This document shows, piece after piece, positions 21,950 to 34,151 of a stretch of DNA of 64,000 nucleotides (its first letter is position 1; each line of letters starts with the position of its first letter). Where the stretch lies: positions 1 to 64,000 of the forward strand of contig JAVFKD010000004.1 of NCBI GenBank assembly GCA_036429605.1. Reading direction: 5' to 3'. The position numbers and the translations under genes were made by a program. The notes under the pieces are model-generated. The model did not search any database. It was given only the letters and a program-made list of their open reading frames with translations, and was not told where the DNA came from. This DNA is from Cladobotryum mycophilum. Its lineage: Eukaryota > Ascomycota > Sordariomycetes > Hypocreales > Hypocreaceae.

Positions 21950-23125
21950 AAGTTATATAAATTTAAAAATATATTTTTTAATATCTTATTTATTTAATTA
22001 TAATAATTTAGTAATTATCTTTTATTAAGTAATTAGATTTTATTATATATTATCCCTTAAAAAAATAGCTTAATCTTTAAGTTTAAGCTATAACTTATAG
22101 AATATTAGCTTTAAATTTAAGATATTAATTATAATTATAATAATATAGAAATAGTAATTAATTTTTTTATATAATTATATATTAGTTTAATAACTTTTAG
22201 TTTTAAACTAATATTTTTAGAAAATATTATTAAAAGTATTAAAAATAATAAAATTAATTGTTAAAGAATATATAAAAAAAGACTAAAGATAATAAATTTA
22301 TATATAATTTTATTATTTAATAGTTTAAATATTATTTTTATATATATTTTTTAAATAGAAAAAATAATGTTTATTAAGCTTTATAAATAATTATATTTAA
22401 ATATATAATTAATTAATATTTATTATTAAACTATTAAATATAAAATTATAGTTTTCTTATTTATTATAGTATTTAAGATAATATAATAAAAAATAGTATT
22501 TTTTTTAAAATTATTTAAAGTATTATCTTATTAATATTCTATAAGATTATTAATCTTATAAGAAAACTATACCTTAAGTTTATTACTTAATTAAATAAAA
22601 TATTATTATTTTTAAAGATTAAACTAAAACTAAAATATATTATATTTTCTAGTTATATTAATACTATTAATAAAACTTATATAATAATATATATTTCTAT
22701 AAAATATTAATATAAATTTTAAAACAAAAAAAATAATTTTATATAGAATATATTTATAGTTATTTATTTTAATAGAATATTTATATATATTCTTATAAAA
22801 AGAAAAGATTACTTTTATAATACTTGTTTTTATTATCTGATCTTTTTTATAGGTTTAGGATTCTTAATAGTTATTATTACCTAAGAGATATTAGTTTTAA
22901 AATATAACTAGGTTTATTAATATTATACTTAAATACTTATTATTATTTATAGAATTAAAAAAATATTTTAAATAAACTAAAGATAAAAAGAAAATTATAT
23001 AACTTATAATATATTTATTTATATATTATTATTAAATAAACGTTTAATGGATTAAAATATAAGTTTAAGATTCTTAAAAATAATCTATTAAAGTATAACT
23101 TTAAAGACTAGGTTAAAATAGTATA
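21950..23125. repeat. AT-rich, RIP-like degraded block
   Basis: Almost only A and T, with very dense TA words, no open frame of note and sharp borders at both ends. This is the pattern left when repeated DNA is mutated by RIP. The original element cannot be recognised by eye. Confidence 0.7.
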
Positions 23126-24262
23126 TATAATAATAGGCTTCACTATCACTAATTCATGTGCATACTACGAAGACAGCCCAAGCCGACAAAACGAAGCAGC
23201 GAAAACAGCAAGAGTAGCAAGATTCTAGAACCTAGGACCATACATAGAAGTAGCTGATGCCGAGCTTATAGCAATCTCTAAGGTCCTAGATACCCTACTA
23301 TTATCCAGGACAAACCAACTAACAGCCTATATCTTTATTAATAACCAAGCAGCTATAATGAAGATCAAAGGCCCTAGAGAGATTAGTTACAGAATCTAGG
23401 CTTAGCTGTACCTCCTATCATAGCAAAGCATAGCCATTACAGTTGCCTGGGTACCTAGCCACACAGGGATCCCAGGGAATAAAATAGCTGATTAGTTAGC
23501 TAAGAAAGGGCTAGAAGCCTTGTATAGAGGCCGCCCGTACGCCTCTCTTAATTACCTAAACCGGAAGATAAGGAAAACCACAGTACAGTAATAGTAGATT
23601 AGCTAGGCTAATGAAAAGATAAGAGAGAAGATAGGCTAAAGAGCGAGAGGCCTAGGCACTCAATACCGCAGGATAGCTTAAGATAACCTTAGCTTCTCGT
23701 TAAAAGCTAACCTAGTCAAGGGACTAAGATTAACCCAGTCAGCCTATATCCAGCTAAAACTAAAGATAGGGTATCTTAAAAGCTATCAAAAAGCTATAAA
23801 GAACCTCCCTGACGACCGCTGTAGATGTAGCCAATGACACACAACGCAACACCTACTGCTACGCTATAGCAGATACCAAGGGCCTAGAAAGGCCCTGCAG
23901 AAAGCCTTAGGGCCAGGAGCCTAGCTAACGTTATAGAAGCTCTTCATAACAAAACTAAAAAAAGAAGCCCTAATAGACTTCCTTATTAGCACGAAGATCT
24001 ATACGCGAAGCTGGTTTTTAGAAGAGTAGATATAGGCTGATTAGTTAGCTAGTCAGCCTAGAGGCTAAGGGACATACATAACGCTTAGAACTAAGAGAAA
24101 AAAACCACTAACTGGAAAACACAATGCCTTATACTGTTAGCTTGAAAGCTAGCCAGCTAGCTACTATTCTAGAAAGTCACTGTACAGTAAGCTTTTAGAT
24201 AGATAGATAGCCGCTTCATAGGCCTTTGGCCTCCATAAGCGTAATGAATGAAAAAAAAAAAA
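23126..24262 (+). mobile_element. Tad-like LINE copy with RIP damage
   Basis: From about 23440 it matches the LINE at 10502-11315 almost base for base but with many C-to-T/G-to-A changes (e.g. GAAATAGCT to AAAATAGCT, CAG to TAG stops), and it extends further 5' into the RNase H domain (EVADAELIAISK, FINNQAA). It ends GCGTAATGAATG plus poly-A (24250-24262). The 5' truncation point is near 23126. Many in-frame stops make it non-coding. Confidence 0.85.
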
Positions 24263-24327
24263 GGCCTTAAGATTGCTTATACCTTACAATTAAATACATT
24301 CCTTCTTACTAATTATACTTAATACTA

Positions 24328-24763
24328 ACGTAATCCACAAGCGAGCGGACCACACAAGCGAGCGGACCATCTATAAAACACATATAAAACACTGTTTTTA
24401 ACCCCCTTGTAAAAACTATCAGTTTTTAATAAAATTTAATAAAATTATATATATAAATAGATTATTATATAATAATAAGATAGTATTTTTCTTAAACTTT
24501 TTATAATTTTATTTAATATGTTATTTTAAATTTAAAATTATAAAATATCTTATATAAAAAACTTATAATAACTTTTTAAATAAAATTATATAAAATATAA
24601 AAAATTTTTTATTTTAATATTATATATTAATAAATATATATATAAAATTTTATTAATTTTTATCAAAAGCTTAATGTTTTAGCAGGGGGTTAAATATAAT
24701 ATAAAAAGCAATTATACAAGGTGGTCCGCTCGCTTGTGTGGTCCGCTCGCTTGTGGATTACGT
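24328..24763. mobile_element. Pogo/Fot1-type MITE with about 41-bp inverted ends
   Basis: The left end ACGTAATCCACAAGCGAGCG... and right end ...CGCTCGCTTGTGGATTACGT are perfect inverted repeats of about 41 bp, flanked by TA on both sides (24326-24327, 24764-24765). Each end holds the subterminal word ACAAGCGAGCGGACC twice in tandem. The interior is AT-rich and itself partly inverted-repeated (AACCCCCTT / AGGGGGTT), so the element could fold back. No coding capacity. The ends match those of the 1.9-kb element at 34382-36261, its likely autonomous relative. Confidence 0.9.
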
Positions 24764-24791
24764 TATAGTTATTTATAATAGTAAATTACTT

Positions 24792-25333
24792 TTTTTTTTT
24801 TTCATTCATTACGCTTATGGAGGCCGGAGGCCTATGAAGCGGCTACCTAACTATCTAGACTCTAAGAGTACTAATATAGCAGCTAGCTGGCCAGCCTTCA
24901 AGCTGGCAGTACAAGTAATGGTGTTTTTCTAAATATACAGCTTCCTTACTCCTATTCCCACGCTTTATGTATACCCCTTTGCCCTGGCCCCTAAGGGCAC
25001 ACACAACTAGTTTTTCCCTTGACCTTCAAATTCCTTACCAGGCATAGCCCTTTCTTAGGCATAGCCCTTCTGCAAGGATCCTTGTTAGTACTGCGGGATA
25101 TTGTTTTTCCATGCAGAGCCTACCTCGTATAAGCTCTGCTATTGGTGAAGAAGCAGGGGAACCAATCCTGCTTCTAGTGCTGCCTTTCTAACAATCAGGC
25201 TTCGGGTAATCTAAGGATAAGCTAATTTGCCACAGCCAAAGCAAAACTTATCCTTAGTGTGAGGGAGGCAGGATTCGAACCCACGACCTTTCGAGATAGG
25301 TCACCAAGCGCTATTACCACTGCGCTACTCCCC
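24792..25333 (-). mobile_element. tRNA-headed SINE sharing its 3' tail with the Tad-like LINE
   Basis: On the minus strand the element starts GGGGAGTAGCGCAGTGGT with a tRNA-like head, runs through about 320 bp of unrelated body and ends with about 150 bp homologous to the 3' end of the LINEs at 10502-11315 and 23126-24262 (shared CAGCTTGAA.GCT, GCCGCTTCATAGGCCT and GCGTAATGAATG words), then poly-A. Perfect 13-bp target duplications TAGTAAATTACTT flank it (24779-24791 and 25334-25346). Tail sharing is the usual way SINEs borrow a partner LINE's machinery. It shows little RIP damage. Confidence 0.85.
25271..25327 (-). promoter_or_regulatory. Internal RNA polymerase III A and B boxes in the SINE head
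   Basis: A box TAGCGCAGTGGT at 25327-25316 and B box GGTTCGAATCC at 25281-25271, at tRNA spacing. The D-arm (GCGC...GCGC) and T-arm (GTGGG-TTCGAAT-CCTGC) fold, but the anticodon stem does not pair with a seven-base loop and position 33 is not T. This is a tRNA-derived SINE head or tRNA pseudogene, not a working tRNA. Confidence 0.7.
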
Positions 25334-25378
25334 TAGTAAATTACTTATATATATAGTTATATATATGCAATAATATAA

Positions 25379-25818
25379 TGTTCCGGGTATTTCCTAATAA
25401 GAATAACCTAGATTGTGGTTTAATATTAACAGTAGATTAAAGTAATATTAAATAATAAAATAAAATATAATAGTTTTAATATTAAATATTAATAATAAAT
25501 AATATTAATTAATAACTAATTAAATATATAAAAAGAAATATAAACTAATATATATAATAATTAGATTTATTATAATGTAAATAAATATAAGATTTTATTT
25601 TAATAAAACTAAATTAATAATTTAATAATTATAATAAAGTAAATTAATTTTATTTAAGCTATTAAATATACTTAAATTAATTTTATTTAAGTTAATTATA
25701 ATTAATTGTATGATCTAGGGTTTTATTATAATTATATTCTAATTAATAGCGTATATAAGTATTATTAAAAGTGGGTCTAGTTCTATGGATAGCATAAATG
25801 TAAGGTTAGGTTATTACA
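25379..25818 (+). repeat. LTR-like repeat, copy 1
   Basis: About 440 bp beginning TGTTCCGGGTATTTCC and ending GGTTATTACA (TG...CA ends), AT-rich inside. A second copy in the same orientation is at 26057-26464 and a 5' fragment at 34152-34210. Flanks TATAA/AATAA could be a mutated 5-bp target duplication. Probably a solo LTR with RIP damage. Confidence 0.6.
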
Positions 25819-26056
25819 AATAACCCTATAAAAATATATAAATAATAACTATAGCTCTTATTATCTTAGTAACTAAGTAAATAACTAAAGTATTTAACTA
25901 ATTTAAATTAAGTTATTAATAATATTTAAAAAAAAAAATAAGTTAAGTAAAAAGATTAAATATAAGTTTTATTAAAACTAAAAATAAAAATAAATAAAAA
26001 ATAATAAAAGAAAATTAAAATTATTATTCTTTTATTATGTAAGTAATTTAATATAA
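25819..26056. other. AT-rich segment between two LTR-like copies
   Basis: About 240 bp of A/T with no recognisable feature. Too short for a retrotransposon body; it may be what is left after internal deletion, or host DNA between two independent solo LTRs. Confidence 0.4.
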
Positions 26057-26464
26057 TATTCTAGGCGTTTCCTAACAAGAATAACTTAGATTATAATTAA
26101 TATTAATAATAAATTAAGGTAAGATTAAGTAATAGATTTAATATATTATAGTTTAAGTATTAGATTACTAATAATTAATAATTATATTAATAATTAATTA
26201 AATATATAAAAAAACAATATAAACTAATATATATAATAATTAAGTTTATTATAATTTAAATAAATATAAGATTTTATTTTAATAAAAATAATTTAATAAT
26301 TTAATAATGATAATAGATTAAGTTAATTTTATTTAAGCTAATTGTAATTAATTATATTATCTAAGGTTTTACTATAGTTATATTCTAATTAATAGCTTAT
26401 ATAAATATTATTAAAAGTAAGTCTAGTTTTATAAATAATATAAGTATAAGGTTAGGTTGTTATA
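26057..26464 (+). repeat. LTR-like repeat, copy 2, strongly RIP-mutated
   Basis: Aligns along its length with 25379-25818 (e.g. CTAATTAATAGC.TATATAA and AAGGTTAGGTT) but with additional C-to-T and G-to-A changes, including the terminal TG changed to TA. Same orientation as copy 1. Confidence 0.6.
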
Positions 26465-26869
26465 TTTAGATTATATTATAAGTAAAAAATAAAACAAAAT
26501 TAAAAGCTTAAGTTTAGATATAAAGTTTAAAAAAGATTTAAATACTCTAAAAAAAGTAATTAAATTTTAAATAGCTAAAGGTAATAATATATATAATTAT
26601 TTAATTAATATTATATATATTTTTATATTAACAAAGGATTATAAACTAATACAACTTAATGAATATAATAAATATTATAGTAGTAATAATTATTATACTA
26701 TTATATATATTAAATTATAATACTTTTAATATATATAATAATACTATAATAACTAAAATATAATACTTTTAATTTATAACTTTTAAATTATAGGACTATT
26801 AATAATCTTAATAATTAATTAATTAATATAGTTTTTAATTTTATAGTTAAAGTAAAGCAGGCTAAAGCC
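26465..26869. repeat. AT-rich RIP-like block
   Basis: A/T-only sequence with TATATA words and no frame, ending abruptly at about 26868 where normal-composition coding-like sequence begins. Confidence 0.6.
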
Positions 26870-27619
26870 TAAAGAATTTGCTCGGCCGACCAGGGCACTC
26901 TATTCTGGTCGAACGTCAGCTGGCTCGAGGAGGTGGAAACGGTCACAGAGTCCTTGGAAGCGCTTGGATCTCACGGTCAAGACATCCCCAGATCAAGAAA
27001 AAAGCCATGCGCAGAACTTATCCTTCCACGTCCATCCGAGGCCGCAACCGGCTCCGCCTGGCGGACTCAGCTTGTGGGAACTTGTCCAAATATCACTAGT
27101 GGCCGCGTACGGGACTGCTATTATGGTAACGGCAGGATTAAACAGGTCCCTTTCCCACTTGATATGGAAAGAAGGTGCAGTACTCGCGAGACTGCAGATC
27201 CAGCCATCTGGGGGCCCAACATGTCCGGAATCGAACGGGAACCACCCGCCATGGCCGTTTTCCGACGCCTCAGCACCGAGAGATCCGCCTCATCTTTGGT
27301 CGGCATGAAGTTTAAGAACTTTCGCCACCTGGGTCTTGCTATTTTGGCAGATAAAAGACTCGACTCTCTCTGCCTCCTTCGCGGGGCTAAGGGATCGCAG
27401 TTACGGTCCGATGCCCACTTATTCACGTGGGAAAGTATAGTCCCTGCTAATGAAGTGGCTGGTATTAAGGCTAAGCTCGACGACGAGGAAGACTTATATC
27501 GGGAGGCACTTGATCCCTATTACCTTAACATTGCTTATGAGACAACGCTTTCTGTTCTTGAAAGTATAAATAATCAGATCGCAGCATATCGGGGGTCTCT
27601 ATTATTTGTATTACCTTAA
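26870..27619 (+). pseudogene. Unrecognised, probably truncated gene fragment
   Basis: Normal GC content starts abruptly at the border of the AT-rich block. An open frame entering from the left (SNVSWLEEVETVTESLEAL) continues to a stop at 27617-27619, ending in an acidic helical segment (KAKLDDEEDLYREALDPYY, then AYRGSLLFVLP). A second frame at 26964-27308 is also open, so a frameshift or short intron may be present. No start context is seen and I recognise no domain. It is likely the 3' part of a gene whose 5' end was replaced by repeats. Confidence 0.35.
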
Positions 27620-29158
27620 TAAGTTATTCCTAAGATAGCCATGTAGTCGAGTAGTCTTTTATATATTCTATTGCTCAATAAGCGTCACTACCCGACTGAA
27701 AGAGCTATAAATGTAGGCTTTGGAACTTCACGGCGTCACTGCATATCATGTAGCTAGCCTTATATAATGTTACGCTACTTGTGGCGTAGGCTAATCACAT
27801 AGGTTTCCGCTCCTTGCAAGTGAAGCTAAGATACCTCGGGATAAATCTCACTTCGCTCCACTTGGGCAGAGTGAAACCAGGTAGAGACATGTTATATATA
27901 TACTAACTATATTCTAATACTAGTATAGTTCTTAGACGACAATCGTTAATAACATACATTCAATCTACTGTCTAGCTTCGCCCTGGAACTCTTACCAGCA
28001 CTAAGCTTACTGTTTATTGATTTACCCTTTAGGAACGATTAGTCATAACGTCGACATAATAATGCATGGGCATGCCACGAAGGTAGCGTAACTCTGAAGC
28101 CCAAATTAACAAGCTCTCGCCGCCAAGGCTAACGGGTTACTCTGGGTCAGTGCGGCTTGGTTGCGTTAACATAACCGGTAAAATGAGCGCTGCATAATTT
28201 GATTAACTTAAATACTGTAGGGATAAATATGGCTGTTCACTCAATAGTTAGTGCAACACGGCACAAACACGAGTAGCAACCCACGATGCCAGGTCCTCTC
28301 TCACAAAGCAAATATAGATAGGGATGCAGGGTTAGATGCTATTCATATTCCTTTAGATTATTTCCACTTTCATTCAGCTGCTTCCTTACGTAAAGAGAGA
28401 GACGAGAAACGGAAGGACAAATTTTACCACGCCATATAATGAGGAACGGATAAATCGTGAAATGACGTTCCGAGACAACATACTAGGAGCGCAAGCTTCG
28501 CGGAGCCACGCAGGACAGCCTTCCAGAGCGGATACGCAAGTAGAGAACGCAGACACCTCCTTTCAATTCTTCAACTTAATAATAAGGTAGCTGGATCGAC
28601 AGGAGAATTCATTCCTAGAGCTCCCAAAGGATAATTCAGGCTGCAAGGTGATGGAGAAGAAGTAGAATGATTTGAGGGCAGAAACGGCCGAGGTATTGCT
28701 AGTGATTCAAGAGCGATATTTAGCACTGTCACGCGGTGATATCTAACTGGTGAAAAAGAATTAGCGGTTACAGCCAGTACCATTTTTACAACGTGCAGCC
28801 TGTGTAGCATGTCATTGATCCGTCTAAAGAAAGCTTTAAAAATATAGATAATAACACGTCCTAGCACTTATTTGCTGATAGCAAAAGGTCTTTATAGGGT
28901 CGATGAAAAGATATGTTAGCGAACTGCGCCTGGGCACAGACTATTATACAGGCACTTTATGGCTGAAGAACGATCCATATCCTGTGTTCTTTTCAGCAGG
29001 ACTTAGAGGAGGCGTCCCACTTTTCCAACCGTGTTAACACAGCTAAGGTCCCACTTAGCCCCGAGGCTTAGAATTGTAATAAGTCAAGCGATAAGTCTCT
29101 AGAGAGCTCGCACGCAATTATCTTAGGCATGAATTAGCTCTAGAACATAGCTAAATGT
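27620..29158. other. 1.5 kb without recognisable gene
   Basis: Mixed composition with no long frame on either strand, no repeat shared with the rest of the window and no intron-rich gene I can assemble. Short frames (e.g. 28571-28867 minus) have no family resemblance. Confidence 0.4.
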
Positions 29159-31253
29159 GTGCAGCTAGTAACTCCGGGCCCACGATGTCATAGACTTCCC
29201 GAGTCGCGTTGTATAGTAGTGACAAAGGGACTCACCCATAGAGATGCCGCACGTTCCCTAATGTGTGATAACTGTTGGAACGGTCGCTTTGCACGCGCCA
29301 ATTTTCGGGGCGCCTGGGAAAATCCGGGCTCATCGTTCGATAACCTAGCGTTGAAATCTTATGACTATACTTCTAGTTGGAGTGAGATTAATGCGTCGAG
29401 TCGAGTTGGGCGTAACTGGTGTTCTTTTACCGCTGAGCTCCGCCAAATCCAACGAGGAGAGATACCCTCTTCACTCAATGAGCCTCAAGATTCGTGTATC
29501 GTTCGAGCCGCCTTTTTATGTCGAAGTTCTGATCGGCGCGCAGCACGTCAGTGTTCGGGTGGACGAACTGCTTGGTCACTAGTTTTTCCGTTGCCCATTT
29601 ACACGCTTCTAGGTTCGTCCACATTAATGCTAGATGCCCTCTTGGTTGCTGCACGGTTCGCTAATGCATTAGGAGCGCAGATGGCCCATGCGTCGAGGAA
29701 GTGCTGGTCCGGGACAGGATACGTCAGATGAAGTCGACAGAGGTATGCCGTCTGGCCTTAGATCACCTATCACAATGTCTTAGTAACCACAGCGAGTGCC
29801 CCAAGCCGGCTCAAGCTCGACTGTTCCCCGCTCGTGTCATTGATTGTGCCGACTAGGAACGGCCTAAACTGTATATCACGGATGGTAATGTTTAGAGGTC
29901 TTACGCCATGCTCAGTTACGTATGGAGTGAGGATCAGTCAAATAAACAACACAATACAACCTGGACAAGTATGCCCGCGGCATCGGGGCCCATCTACTTC
30001 CTCAGACTGCCCGGGATGTAATTTGGGTGACAAAGGTATTTGGAGAGAGGTATCTCTAGATTGACGCGTTGTGTATCGTCCAAGACTCTACGGAGGGCAA
30101 GTGCCGAGAGATGGCCAAGATTCCGACGGTATTTGCCGATGCTTCCTTCACGATCATCGCCACGCGATCGTTCAAGGCCAGCCAGGGGTTTCTCCATGAC
30201 TGTCTACCGCCATCAGTCCCCGTACATCGTCTGCCATTCCCGTGTAGAGACAATGCTGGTTGTTTCGGTTTTATGTATGTGGAGCAAGACGCGAACAGTG
30301 ACTACAATGTCGACGTTGACATTGGCGATCTAGTATCTAAACGGGTATGGTGTTTCGAAGAACGCCTCCTCTCCCCACGCGCGTTCGCGTACACTTCCAG
30401 CACTCTTCGATTCTACTGTCGGATGAGTCGTATTGACATCGGTGACACTGTATGCCGGTTGGACAGTGAAGTGGCTCGCCGCCTCAGCATCGATTGGGAG
30501 CCCAAGCTAGGTGAAAAGTTCTAGGATCCAATGGCAGAACCAGAGTTGGACCACACCAGGCGCACGAGGCTGTGGGATACCATCGTGCACAACTATAGCG
30601 GCCGGACAGTTACGCATTTCAAAGACAAACTCATTGCCCTCGCGGGCGTAGCGAGTTGATTCAGCGGACGGTGGGAAAAAGGGGAGTACTTGGCAGGCCT
30701 GTGGCTCAACGGTCTGCGACACGATCTCTTGTGGCGTGTAGCCGACGGCGCCCGGTCGCCACAACCGAAAGGCTTCAGGGCGTCATCGTGGTCGTGGGCA
30801 TCGGTGGATTGCACTGTGGAAGCCACATAGTCTCACCCACATGAGACATCATTGTATGAACTGAAGGACTACACATATAAGCTTGCATCTGACCTGCTTC
30901 CTTTTGGAGGAGTGACAACAGCATGCTTGAGAATGCGTGCGCTATTGTTGAAAGCTGTATGGCACGACGACAGTCTTTATGTCTGTCCGCCTCGAGTTGA
31001 TTCGTTATTCTCTTGCGCGAGTGGCAGCGGCAAGCAACCCGAAACCGAGTCAAAGATCTACCGCTCGTGGTTGGATACAACTGAAGTCTGCAATAAAAGC
31101 GTCTGGCTTTTACTCATCTGCTGGAGAGCAAAGGCGGAGGAGCTAGTAGGGCTGGTTGTAGTGCCAGGCGAAGGTTCAGAATTATATAGATGGGTAGGTA
31201 GCTTCCAAGATTATCCTCAGTGGATAATAAAAAAACAGCCTCCAGGAGCTTAA
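29159..31253 (+). pseudogene. HET-domain (heterokaryon incompatibility) pseudogene
   Basis: HET proteins trigger cell death in fungal nonself recognition. Family landmarks appear in order but in shifting frames: CDNCW near 29260, EINASSRVGRNWCSF near 29395, then IDALCIVQDS near 30062 with FADASFTIIATRSFKASQGF, SKRVWCFEERLLSPR, WDTIVHNYSGRTVTHFKDKL, EYLAGLWLNGLRHDLLW, ASSWSWASVDC, and a C-terminal RWVGSF block ending TAA at 31251-31253. The codon before IDALCI is TAG where the family has Trp: a TGG-to-TAG change that fits RIP on the opposite strand. With several frame changes and stops it cannot encode a whole protein. The 5' limit is uncertain. Confidence 0.7.
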
Positions 31254-31632
31254 CCTACACGATATTACCTTTATATAGCTAATTGTAGGTTACTATTACT
31301 CTGTATAAAAAGTAACTACCAAAGTAACACACATACAAGTATGCGTCAAAGTGGAATAGTTGCCAAGCGAGCCTTGTCTATTACTACTCTGTACAACTAT
31401 TACTAAGGGAATTCGCTGTAACATACAGACTGAGACAATTTATGCAGTCAGCAAGCACGTGATAATATTAAATCTGTAAAAGGGCAGACTGTCTCTCTTC
31501 ACCTCTATGTCCATAGTTTCAAGTGATGTCACTTGTTTTAGCATTAAGCTTTACTTATCTCGTCTCCTAAAATATCTCTTATATATTTTTCTATTACAGA
31601 TAAACACTATTAAACATAGTGACCTAAATATC
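31254..31632. promoter_or_regulatory. Upstream region of the DUF6536 gene
   Basis: About 380 bp between the HET pseudogene and the next start codon, AT-rich, with CTCTTCACCTCT and other pyrimidine stretches shortly before the coding start. No defined site recognised. Confidence 0.35.
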
Positions 31633-34022
31633 ATGCGCTCTAGACACATGTCCCCCTCCAGTAGCAATAACGAACCACTTATAGTAGAAATTTTGCCAGA
31701 GGGGTAAGGAATTTAGACATGGGCTGTGGGTTGAATTTGGCTAACACTACACCCACAACGCCATTCTAGGGTTCCCAAGTTTGCAAAAAAGGACATTCTC
31801 AAGATATACATTCCCGAAGTCGACCCTAACCATAAAAGAGCCCAGTCGTTTGGGAAGAAAATGGCCAAGCGAAAGACTAAACTAAATCTTCAAACAATTG
31901 TTGCACTTTCTGCTTTTATCGCAAGCACTGGCACTATAATTTGGGCCTTGACTAGACACTGGCCCGATGAAAGAGGGATCGGCACACTCTATCTTGGTGA
32001 CTGTTCAGTAGCAGCGCAAGTCAACCGTTTCATCCACCTCGTTCTGAACCTCGTTTCCACTTTGCTCTTAGGCGCTGGAAGTTATTGTATGCAAGTGCTC
32101 ATGGCACCGGAGAGACACGAGGTCAACACAGCGCATTCAGAAGGTTCTTCGATGGAGATTGGTGTTCTCAGTTACCGCAACCGGAGATTTATCCCACGTG
32201 GAAGAGTTGTCTTATGGCACGCGCTTGGAATCGTATCCATTTTCCTACATCTGTTGTAAGTCCAAAGCTATGGTGTTCTAGACCTCTTGTCTATTGCTTA
32301 ACTAATATGTGTGACTGACTTCTGGTGAAGTTGGAACTCTATCGTTTACTCTTCCTTGCCCTTTGTGCTTTTCCCTACGGCCATTGTTACATCTGACTTT
32401 CTGGAAGCGACGGATGACTGGCATCGCGTAAACATAACAACCAATGCCGACAAGACACTCACATACGCCCTGCACGAAGACGTAAGGAATTTCATACGTC
32501 TGCCCGTTTCCTCTTGTATTCAAAAATACATCGACCCTCTAAAGTCTACAAGCGATCTAGTCCTGGTGGCCAAGAACCTGACAGCCAGCCAAAGAGGGTC
32601 TTCTCTCATAAAAGGGTGGGTCAGTGGTGATTCACCAAACCTGTGGCAGGCGGCGACTCAGTGGATTTGTGAACCGTACGAGCCAAACCCACTGGATTGG
32701 ACGCGATACTGTTCGGCCACTTGGGCCAAGACATTCTCTGAACACTGGGTGCAGCGGATTTCGCCGCCTGAGAGAATAGTAGAAATCGATTACTGCCTCG
32801 TTGGACCAGAAGGCAACAACCAAAACAGATGTGGGCTAAATTACAACGTTTGGACAGTAGCAGTCGTCTGGATCCTGGCTCTTCTGGAAACGGCCTTTGT
32901 ATTCTGTACCCGTAAAAAGTTCCATGAATCCACATTGCTTACGTTGGGGGATGCCGTTGCCTCTTTTCTCGAAGAACCCACTAAGCATGTCGAGTTTCAA
33001 CGTGCACAAGCGCCTAAGTTTTCAAGGCGATTCGTCTTCCGAGCAATTCCATGGAAACCAGAACATTCCGTAAAATGGAGTAAAGCTGTTGGCCTTGTGG
33101 CCTGGGCACTAGCAATTGGATGGTAAGACACACAACTCACGATCACTGGCATTGTAATGTTGTTGGATAGAATGATAAAATTCTAACTGCCATCAGGAGT
33201 ATCGTCTTAATTGTAGTTATAAGTGTTGTACTTGGGATTGGTATCAGCGGACTGCAAGTAGCCGAAATGCCTTATGACTTCCTATCACTAGCATCCTATG
33301 GCCTTGGAAAGGTGAACGGAGCCTTGATAGTGGGTGCAAGCCTTGAAGGCGGTGCGGGTAGAACGCACTTTTTCATGACAGTGGTGCTATCCAATATCGC
33401 ACAACTCCTTCTCAGTCTGGCATACACTTTCTGGAACAATATCCTGACACGACAGCTTATAGCAGACGAGCTGATTCGCTTCTTACAGCCTGAAGTTAAG
33501 AAAACGCTTCGAGTGTCCGCTCCCCGTGGTATGCAGCGGTCATCTCATTTTCTGTCGCTTCCTCTCAAGTACTCAGTGGGTTTTATGCTGGTATTCACTG
33601 CGCTTCATTGGCTTCTCTCCCAAAGCATATTCAACATACAAACAATAGCTTTCCAGTCTGGACCAGGAGCACAGCGGCTCCCTCAGTTTGATAGCGCAAA
33701 GATTGGTTATAGCCCCCTTGCTATGATATGCACTCTTATAATTAGTATAGTTTTCTTTCTTGTTATTACGGGAAATGCTATACTGCGGAGCCATCACGAT
33801 GTGCCAGCGACGCTCCTGAGCATGGCGACAGACAGCTACGCTATTAGCAGCCTCTGCCAACGACCTGATGAGGACAAAGATGCGAGCTTATTCCCAGTAC
33901 GTCTTGGAGCTGTTCCGCCCATGGATGATGCTACGACTCATAGCACCATTACTTTTTCAACTTATATCTCTCTAGAGGCTTCTGTTAAAGACCAAGTCTA
34001 CAGGCAACCGTGCCTCGTGTAG
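31633..34022 (+). CDS. DUF6536-family multi-pass membrane protein
   Basis: Four exons, 31633-31703, 31770-32255, 32331-33122 and 33197-34022; every intron is GT-AG with a CTAAC- or CTGAC-like branch and the exon sum (2175) is divisible by three, giving 724 residues. The N-terminal part has the DUF6536 signature: a membrane segment followed by GIGTLYLGDCS, then HLVLNLVSTLLLGAGSYCMQ and the FLHLFWNS block across intron 2. Several further membrane segments follow (VWTVAVVWILALLETAFVF; SIVLIVVISVVLGIG; MICTLIISIVFFLVIT). DUF6536 proteins are common in filamentous ascomycetes and their role is not known. No stops or RIP damage although HET, LTR and pogo relics flank it. The start ATG 31633 was chosen because it splices in frame; ATG 31648 is an alternative. 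Confidence 0.85.
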
Positions 34023-34151
34023 GCAGATATAGAAGTACTAGAGAGTGAGAATGGTAAAGGCAATAATTATGGCTAATTCTTTTAGAATAGATTTAATTAA
34101 GAATTTTCTTAATCTCCAACTATTATAATAAACTAGATTCTTAACTTGTAA

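Noticed and set aside
25262..25333. Functional tRNA gene
   Set aside because: A and B boxes are good, but the anticodon stem does not pair, position 33 is not T, and the segment is the head of a 540-bp element with target duplications and a LINE tail.
27620..29158. Ribosomal RNA fragment
   Set aside because: Mixed-composition, frame-poor sequence first suggested rRNA, but I found no recognisable conserved 18S or 28S core words.
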